From: Proteobacteria bacterium UBA2996
Lineage (GTDB): Bacteria; Pseudomonadota; Gammaproteobacteria; Arenicellales; UBA868
Direction of reading: 5' to 3'
DNA length: 10,541 nt
Assembly (NCBI GenBank): GCA_002346525.1
Contig: DDZY01000164.1
Location: 1-10,541 of the forward strand
Of this stretch, positions 5,772-10,541 are shown in pieces. Made by a program: the position numbers and the translations under genes. Within the stretch, counting starts at the first letter, position 1, and every line of letters starts with the position of its first letter. The notes under the pieces are model-generated. The model searched no databases. It was not told where the DNA came from and saw only the letters and a list, made by a program, of their open reading frames with translations.

Positions 5772-7124
5772 ATGGCTAACACGCTCCTGCATCACCGCCG
5801 TCAATTCCTGAAGACAGCACTCGCATCATCGCTGATACCCTCCGTCGCCTTTGCAGACTTCCCGAGCAATCCCGATGTAGTCATCATTGGCGCCGGAATT
5901 GCCGGTCTTGAAGCCGCCCGGACACTCACAAAACAAGGCATCACATTCATCATGATTGATGCCAATGACCGTATCGGCGGAAGAGTGCATACCAATCACT
6001 CTGTCTTCAACGTCCCCTTCGATACCCACGCGCACTGGATGCGCGCATCCCCGGACAACCCGCTACTGAGTCACGCCAAGGCTCGCGGGTTTGATGTCTA
6101 CAGGGATCCCGGACGGGTTGAATACTTTGTCGAACAAAGGAAAGCAACGGACGATGAATTGGCTGATCTTCACCAGACAGACGCGCTTTTCAACAGTCGA
6201 ATCAAGCGTTCGGCATTGAGCAGTGCAAGCGGATCTGACGACAACGCCCGCACCGCTCTCGGTGAAGACTTTTTTGCAACCCCCTGGGGTTACACCGTCG
6301 CTTCCGAATATGGCGTCTGGGACATGGCACAGGATTCTGAGGACTGGTCGCCCAAGAGCTGGTGGAGCAGTCTCGATGCGACCAGTTGGTTCTGCACTCA
6401 GGGCTATGGCGCCGTGGTGGCCGACTATGGCCTAGAAGTCCCGGTTCGCCTGCGCACCGGCGCGTCCAGGATAGACTGGAGCGGACCGGATGTGACCGTT
6501 ACGACGTCTGCAGGGACGATACGGGCCAAAGCCGCCATCCTGACCGTCTCAGCAGGAGTACTCGCCGCTGAGCGGATCCACTTCACCCCCTCCCTGCCTG
6601 TACAGAAACAACAAGCTATCCAGGATATTGATATGGCGTTGATGAATTACATCGGCCTGCTGTTTAAAAAAGACATATTCGGCTTCGGCCAGGATACCTA
6701 TGTCTATCAACAGCAAACTGACGAAACCGGAGTGGGTTATCTGACGAACACACATAACGCCAATCTGACTTACGGTTATGTCGGTGGCAGTCAGGCAAGA
6801 GCGTTGGAGGCTGAATCAATGGAAACCACTGTGGCCTATGGTCTGGATGGCCTCAAAAGCATGCTGGGCAACGACATCGAAAAGCAACTGCTGAAGGGTT
6901 TTGCTACCGCCTGCGGCAAAGTCCCGTTATTCGACGGCGCTTATTCGTCCGTCAGGCCGGGTAAGACTGCCGCCCGTCGGGAACTCGGCGCCGCTCTGGC
7001 CGAAAAGCTCTTTTTTTCAGGAGAGGCCACACATACTTCCCAGCCCAGTACCGTGAATGGCGGTCTCGAGCGCGGACACGCTTGCGCACTGCAGGCGGCG
7101 GCCTACGTGAAAAAAATCTCGTAG
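5772..7124 (+). CDS. Tat-exported FAD-dependent amine oxidase
   Basis: A 450-residue protein from ATG 5772. HRRQFLKTAL (8-17) is a twin-arginine motif followed by a hydrophobic stretch and an AFA/DFP cleavage site near 28, so the folded flavoprotein is probably exported to the periplasm. VVIIGAGIAGLEAAR (36-50) is the Rossmann FAD motif, DRIGGRVHT (66-74) the second FAD motif of amine oxidases, and LFFSGEATHT...TVNGG (413-430) the C-terminal FAD-contact motif. The MAO-type FAD-linking Cys is absent, so FAD is probably non-covalent. By eye, the segment MNYIGLLFKK appears to lack the Lys that usually faces flavin N5 in this family. Such enzymes oxidise primary or secondary amines to imine or aldehyde, ammonia or amine, and hydrogen peroxide; the substrate here is unknown. 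An ATG at 5727 would put 15 residues before the Tat motif, and its AAGG is too close to serve as a ribosome binding site. The gene is divergent from the Fe(II) oxygenase and converges on the phn operon. Confidence 0.85.
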   Translation: MANTLLHHRRQFLKTALASSLIPSVAFADFPSNPDVVIIGAGIAGLEAARTLTKQGITFIMIDANDRIGGRVHTNHSVFNVPFDTHAHWMRASPDNPLLSHAKARGFDVYRDPGRVEYFVEQRKATDDELADLHQTDALFNSRIKRSALSSASGSDDNARTALGEDFFATPWGYTVASEYGVWDMAQDSEDWSPKSWWSSLDATSWFCTQGYGAVVADYGLEVPVRLRTGASRIDWSGPDVTVTTSAGTIRAKAAILTVSAGVLAAERIHFTPSLPVQKQQAIQDIDMALMNYIGLLFKKDIFGFGQDTYVYQQQTDETGVGYLTNTHNANLTYGYVGGSQARALEAESMETTVAYGLDGLKSMLGNDIEKQLLKGFATACGKVPLFDGAYSSVRPGKTAARRELGAALAEKLFFSGEATHTSQPSTVNGGLERGHACALQAAAYVKKIS

Positions 7125-7132
7125 GTGCTGCC

Positions 7133-7160
7133 CAGCAAAACCCGAATTCGGTTTTAGCTG
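7133..7160. terminator. Hairpin between convergent amine oxidase and phn operon
   Basis: CAGC-AAAACC (7133-7142) pairs with GGTTTT-a-GCTG (7150-7160): 10 pairs with one bulged A and a short loop around GAATTC. The A-run on one arm and T-run on the other suit a bidirectional terminator, but the G+C part is short and there is no T-run beyond the stem. It includes the stop codon of the methyltransferase remnant. Confidence 0.45.
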
Positions 7161-7784
7161 CCAACCCGGTGCAAAACAAACCAGGCAAACTGCTGGATCG
7201 CACCTGCCGGGGTGACATGCGCTTCTTTTTGCTCCTTCCGCAATACAAACTGCAGGCCCAGCAGATCCAGCAGCTTTGCCGCATCGTACTGGACCATCTC
7301 AAGACCGCTGCATCGTGTCGGCCCATCGATCGCAAAGGTGCCCACCACAAGATGCCCACCCGGCTCGAGCGCGTGCTCTAGCGCTGCACGGTAAGCAGCA
7401 CACTGCCGGGGGTGGTCAAGAAATGCAGAACGGCATGATCATGCCACAGATCATACGAGCGATCAGACAAAAACTCGGTAATATCCGCCACCTGCCAACG
7501 GACCTGATCGGCTTGCGCACCCAGGCGGTGGCGGCTTAAGTCGAGCGCCTCTTTCGCGATATCCAACACCATGATGTTCGAATAACCCTGATCCAGCAGG
7601 TGATCCACAAGAACGCTGGCACCCGCGCTGACATCCAGCAGCGCTGCGTCCTTTTCGAGCTGACAGGATCGAATCAGTGAAAGAGAAACATCGGGGTGTG
7701 ACTGGTACTGCTCACCTCATCCGCTGGTCGGCGACCATAGACCGACTGCCAGTGAGTCTCGCGGGTTTGGCCCCCTTGGCTCAC
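7154..7784 (-). pseudogene. Class I SAM-dependent methyltransferase, two frameshifts
   Basis: Three minus-strand frames join into one protein of about 210 residues. From GTG 7784, residues THWQSVYGRRPADEVS are followed, after a lost base near 7708-7709 (where the family usually has EVSWYQ), by YQSHPDVSLSLI. Then come the SAM motif region LLDVSAGAS, the acidic VLDIAKE, ADITEF and DLWHDHAVLHFLTTP. A second single-base loss in the G run at 7408-7412 shifts to AAYRAALEHALEPGGHLVVGTF, ending at TAA 7156-7154. The order matches small class I methyltransferases (Methyltransf_25 type). Without correction the product stops soon after the first shift. Motif I reads DVSAG where DVGAG is usual, and HDHAV where HDRAV is usual, which fits decay. 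It begins 13 nt after the phnY stop and is probably transcribed with phnA-phnY. Two sequencing errors could also explain it; the second lesion is in a homopolymer, the first is not. Confidence 0.78.
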
Positions 7785-7797
7785 GGATGCCGTTACG

Positions 7798-9243
7798 CTA
7801 CCAGGGCAGGGAATAGGTTTTGACTGTGGTGTAGCTTTTCATGGCCTCAATGACGCCTTCCTTGTAGCCGAGACCTGAATCTTTCACACCGCCAAAGGGC
7901 GACATCTCAATGCGGTAACCGGGAACTTCCCATATATTTACCGTTCCCGTCTTGAGTTCCGACACGAAACGGGTGATATCGTCCCATCGATTGGTGCATA
8001 CCCCGGTGGAAAGACCAAATGCCGTTCCGTTGTCCACCGCAATGGCATCGTCGATATCTTTGACGCGGATAATCGGAATCGGTGGACCAAAGGTCTCTTC
8101 AACGACCAGTTCGGCATCCCTGGGAACATGATCCAGAACGGTCGGGGAATACAGCGCACCGCGACGGTCATTGCCGTAGAGTAGCGAGGCCCCGTCACTG
8201 ATCGCGGCATTGACCCGGGTTTCAAAAAGTTGCGCGGCCCCCTCGTGCACGACTGTTCCCATATCGGAATCGGGCGACATCGGATCACCATATCGGATCT
8301 TCTGGGCTTCGCTGACCACGAGTGGCGCAAATTCGTCCGCAACACTTTCAACACAAAGGACGCGCTTAACCGCGGTACAGCGCTGGCCCGAATTCTTGGT
8401 TGCACCCTGTACCGCCATTGCCGCCGCTTTTTCGAGATCAGCGTCTTCCATGACGATCAGAGAAGAATTGCCGCCAAGTTCCAGTACCGTGCGGCGATAT
8501 CCTGCATGATTGGCAATATGCTTCCCGACGGCCACGCCTCCGGTGAAGGTAATCAGTTCAATATGGTCATTGGTGATCATCTCCTCACCGATATCGCCCG
8601 GAAGTCCGGTCACGACCGAGAACATCTCGGGCGGCAATCCGGCCTCGTAGAGCACATCTGCGAGCGCGAGTGCGGTCAGCGGCGTCAGTTCGGTCGGCTT
8701 ACAGACCATGCAGTTATTCGTAGCAATCGCGGGTGCCACTTTGTGGGCAACCATATTCATCGGATGATTGAAGGGGGTAATCGCAGAGATCGCATTCAGC
8801 GGGTCACGCTGGGTGTATATGCGACGCTGCTTGCCGTGAGGCGTAAGATCGCACGAGAAAATCTCACCGTCATCAATAATGCACAACTGCCCTGCCAGGC
8901 TGAACACATCGAAAGCCCGGCCCACTTCATAGAGGGAATCCTGTTTGGAGATTCCCAGTTCCGCGGTGATCAGGTCTGAAATTGCATCGCGCCGCGAAGT
9001 CAGAATGTCTGCGGTACGCATCAGAATCTGCTGGCGCTCATAACGGGTCAGTGTCGGTGTATAGGCGGCAGCAATATCGAAGGCCCGGGCAACATCCTCA
9101 CGAGTCGCACAAGGAACAGTCCCCACGACGCTGTTGTCCCAGGGATTGAAGACCTCGATACGCTCGTCACGGTCAGGCTTCTCGCCGCCGATCCGCAAGG
9201 TCTCATGAATCGGGGCTTTGGTGATTTCGGCAGCGTCGTTCAT
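7798..9243 (-). CDS. phnY: Phosphonoacetaldehyde dehydrogenase PhnY (ALDH family)
   Basis: A 481-residue aldehyde dehydrogenase of normal family length. Motifs in order: TPFNHP (156-161), CKPTELTPLT (181-190), FTGG (233-236) in the NAD(P)-binding region, general base Glu255 in LELGGNSS, catalytic Cys289 in NSGQRCTAVKR, EETFGPP (382-388), and PFGGVKDSGLG (449-459). These show an active NAD(P)-dependent ALDH. The assignment to phosphonoacetaldehyde comes mainly from context: its ATG overlaps the stop of phnA (ATGA, 9240-9243). Arg288 beside the catalytic Cys and the His in the FNHP motif are also consistent with binding a phosphonate, as described for the Sinorhizobium enzyme. It would oxidise phosphonoacetaldehyde to phosphonoacetate, the PhnA substrate, in the cytoplasm. 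The partner transaminase PhnW is not in the window, so the source of phosphonoacetaldehyde is open. Other aldehyde substrates are possible. Confidence 0.87.
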   Translation of the reverse strand: MNDAAEITKAPIHETLRIGGEKPDRDERIEVFNPWDNSVVGTVPCATREDVARAFDIAAAYTPTLTRYERQQILMRTADILTSRRDAISDLITAELGISKQDSLYEVGRAFDVFSLAGQLCIIDDGEIFSCDLTPHGKQRRIYTQRDPLNAISAITPFNHPMNMVAHKVAPAIATNNCMVCKPTELTPLTALALADVLYEAGLPPEMFSVVTGLPGDIGEEMITNDHIELITFTGGVAVGKHIANHAGYRRTVLELGGNSSLIVMEDADLEKAAAMAVQGATKNSGQRCTAVKRVLCVESVADEFAPLVVSEAQKIRYGDPMSPDSDMGTVVHEGAAQLFETRVNAAISDGASLLYGNDRRGALYSPTVLDHVPRDAELVVEETFGPPIPIIRVKDIDDAIAVDNGTAFGLSTGVCTNRWDDITRFVSELKTGTVNIWEVPGYRIEMSPFGGVKDSGLGYKEGVIEAMKSYTTVKTYSLPW

Positions 9244-10502
9244 GAATCATCCTCAACGACATGATTCAGCGTGTGACTGAAAATATCAAAGTTACGACGG
9301 CCCGTTGCATCTGCATTAAGGCAACGGTTCACAATAAACGGTACCCGTTGCTCGGACAGTCCTCCATGCGAGCGCAGCGGGTCCTTCAAACCGGACAAAT
9401 CATGCTTTTCGGGAGCGCTGCCCAATACATGATCGCCCGTACTGATCACAACAAGATCACCAATGCGGTCGGGAGGCAGCCCGAATAACTCACAAGCCTC
9501 GTTCTGTGTCAGAACCCTTTCGATACCCGTCACCCCATCCAAAGCCTCGCGGGCACGAGCATGATCCGAATGACTGTTCAGATACACCGTGGCGAATCCG
9601 CCCAGCGCACCGTGATGGACCACGTAGGGGTCCGTAATCGGCAGAATGACTCGGAATTGAATTAACCCTGCCTGCGCGAGCAACGGCTCGAGATAGATCA
9701 CGTTTGGCTCACCCGTCGATGCGTGCTTGGCTTTCATGCCATGATCGGCGGTCAGTGCAATGGTGACACCCATCGCGTCGAGTTTGGCCAGGTATTTATC
9801 CATCATGGCATAAAACGCATTGGCTACCGGTGTGCCCGGCGCGTGCTTGTGCTGTATGTAATCCGTAGTGGACAGATACATGATGTCCGGGCGCATTGAC
9901 TCCATCAGTACAACCCCCGAGGCAAAGACGAATTCGGACAGTTCTGCACTGTAGACATCCGGCACCGGCATTCCCACACGATCGACCATATTCTCAACGC
10001 CATGCTCGACCAATGTAGCCTGGTCGGCAAGCTCTGAGGAGAAACACACCGCATTTCCTTCAGCGATATCCAAACCCACACCCAACAAGCGGCGCAGTTT
10101 GTCTTTTGCTGTCACAACTGCCACCTTAGCCCCTGCCTGGTTGAATCCGGCCAGAATGGTAGGAACCCGTAATAGCGCCGGGTCGTTCATCATCACCTCG
10201 ACATCATTTTCCGTGTCGTAATAAAAGTTGCCGCAGATGCCATGCGCCGCCGGTGGCACTCCGGTGACGATGGAAAGGTTATTTGGATTGGTAAAGCTCG
10301 GCACGACGCAATCGGCAAAACCGAACGTCGCGTTTTCGCGAAGCGATCCCAAAAACGGCGACTGCCCTGCCTCTATCGCCCGCTCGATATAACCACCATG
10401 GTCGGACCCTTCACCGCCGGGTTCGGAGCCGTCCACACAAACCACCACCAGCGGTTGTTTGGGCCACGCATAATCTCTCTGGTTGATAGATATCGTCTTC
10501 AT
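9240..10502 (-). CDS. phnA: Phosphonoacetate hydrolase PhnA (alkaline phosphatase superfamily)
   Basis: A 420-residue di-zinc hydrolase that splits the C-P bond of phosphonoacetate to acetate and phosphate (EC 3.11.1.2). Expected residues are in place: metal ligand Asp24 (VVVCVDG), nucleophile Thr71 in VPSFTNPNNLSIVTG, Asp214 and His218 in STTDYIQHKH, Asp253-His254 in TADHGM, and His379 in LRSHGG. Lys133 and Lys135 (TAKDKL) match the substrate-binding lysines. Segments such as MPVPDVYSAELSEFVFA, LPITDPYVVHHGALG and GSAPEKHDLSGL are diagnostic of PhnA rather than other superfamily members. After Asp24 the sequence SEPGGEGSDHGGYIERAI appears about nine residues longer than the Pseudomonas fluorescens protein as I recall it. 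The start ATG 10502 has only a weak AGAG upstream, and the promoter probably lies near or beyond the right edge. It is the first visible gene of the phnA-phnY operon; PhnA enzymes are often induced by phosphonate rather than by phosphate starvation. Confidence 0.92.
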   Translation of the reverse strand: MKTISINQRDYAWPKQPLVVVCVDGSEPGGEGSDHGGYIERAIEAGQSPFLGSLRENATFGFADCVVPSFTNPNNLSIVTGVPPAAHGICGNFYYDTENDVEVMMNDPALLRVPTILAGFNQAGAKVAVVTAKDKLRRLLGVGLDIAEGNAVCFSSELADQATLVEHGVENMVDRVGMPVPDVYSAELSEFVFASGVVLMESMRPDIMYLSTTDYIQHKHAPGTPVANAFYAMMDKYLAKLDAMGVTIALTADHGMKAKHASTGEPNVIYLEPLLAQAGLIQFRVILPITDPYVVHHGALGGFATVYLNSHSDHARAREALDGVTGIERVLTQNEACELFGLPPDRIGDLVVISTGDHVLGSAPEKHDLSGLKDPLRSHGGLSEQRVPFIVNRCLNADATGRRNFDIFSHTLNHVVEDDS

Positions 10503-10541
10503 GCTCTGATTCGCTTTGTATTTGTCTTGATCTGATCTTTG

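Noticed and set aside
7378..7784. Programmed frameshifting in the methyltransferase
   Set aside because: The first lesion has no slippery heptamer or stimulatory structure, and altered conserved residues point to decay or error instead.
8230..8979. 249-codon plus-strand open frame inside phnY
   Set aside because: Its length comes from the codon bias of phnY on the other strand; the translation is rich in Arg, His and Cys with no family motif.

Overview
The window looks like part of a catabolic region from a proteobacterium, most likely an environmental or marine gammaproteobacterium. That rests on sigma70-type promoters (TTGAAA-N18-TATAAT), a Tat-exported enzyme, moderately GC-rich codon use and protein families common in such genomes. 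No rRNA or other phylogenetic marker is present, so the taxonomy is a guess. I see no mobile elements, CRISPR arrays, tRNAs or rRNAs.

Left end (1-1200, minus strand): a secreted alpha/beta hydrolase of the DUF3530 type, followed by the first 116 codons of an MFS exporter that runs off the left edge. A 200-bp divergent promoter region (about 1192-1400) separates this pair from a creatinase gene on the plus strand. The creatinase has an unusually strong promoter and a roughly 130-nt leader containing several inverted repeats.

Middle (1411-7124): creatinase (plus) converges, across a shared hairpin, on a two-gene minus-strand operon. That operon holds an isopenicillin-N-synthase-like Fe(II) oxygenase and, overlapping it by 8 nt, a trimethylamine-dehydrogenase-family flavoprotein with FMN, 4Fe-4S and FAD/ADP-binding parts. 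The oxygenase is divergent from a Tat-exported FAD amine oxidase (plus). The short divergent region carries a direct repeat and an imperfect palindrome that may be operators.

Right end (7154-10502, minus strand): a phosphonate operon in which phnA (phosphonoacetate hydrolase) overlaps phnY (phosphonoacetaldehyde dehydrogenase) by ATGA. A SAM-methyltransferase gene broken by two frameshifts follows 13 nt downstream. PhnY oxidises phosphonoacetaldehyde to phosphonoacetate, and PhnA splits that into acetate and phosphate. The usual entry enzyme, PhnW transaminase, is not in the window.

Taken together, the region groups enzymes that cut C-N bonds of methylated or guanidino amines (creatinase, TMADH-like enzyme, amine oxidase, possibly the Fe(II) oxygenase) with the lower half of 2-aminoethylphosphonate breakdown. 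One speculative but testable reading is that the amine enzymes feed an N-substituted aminophosphonate into PhnY-PhnA. The more conservative reading is two neighbouring nitrogen and phosphorus scavenging clusters. The sequence alone does not decide between them.
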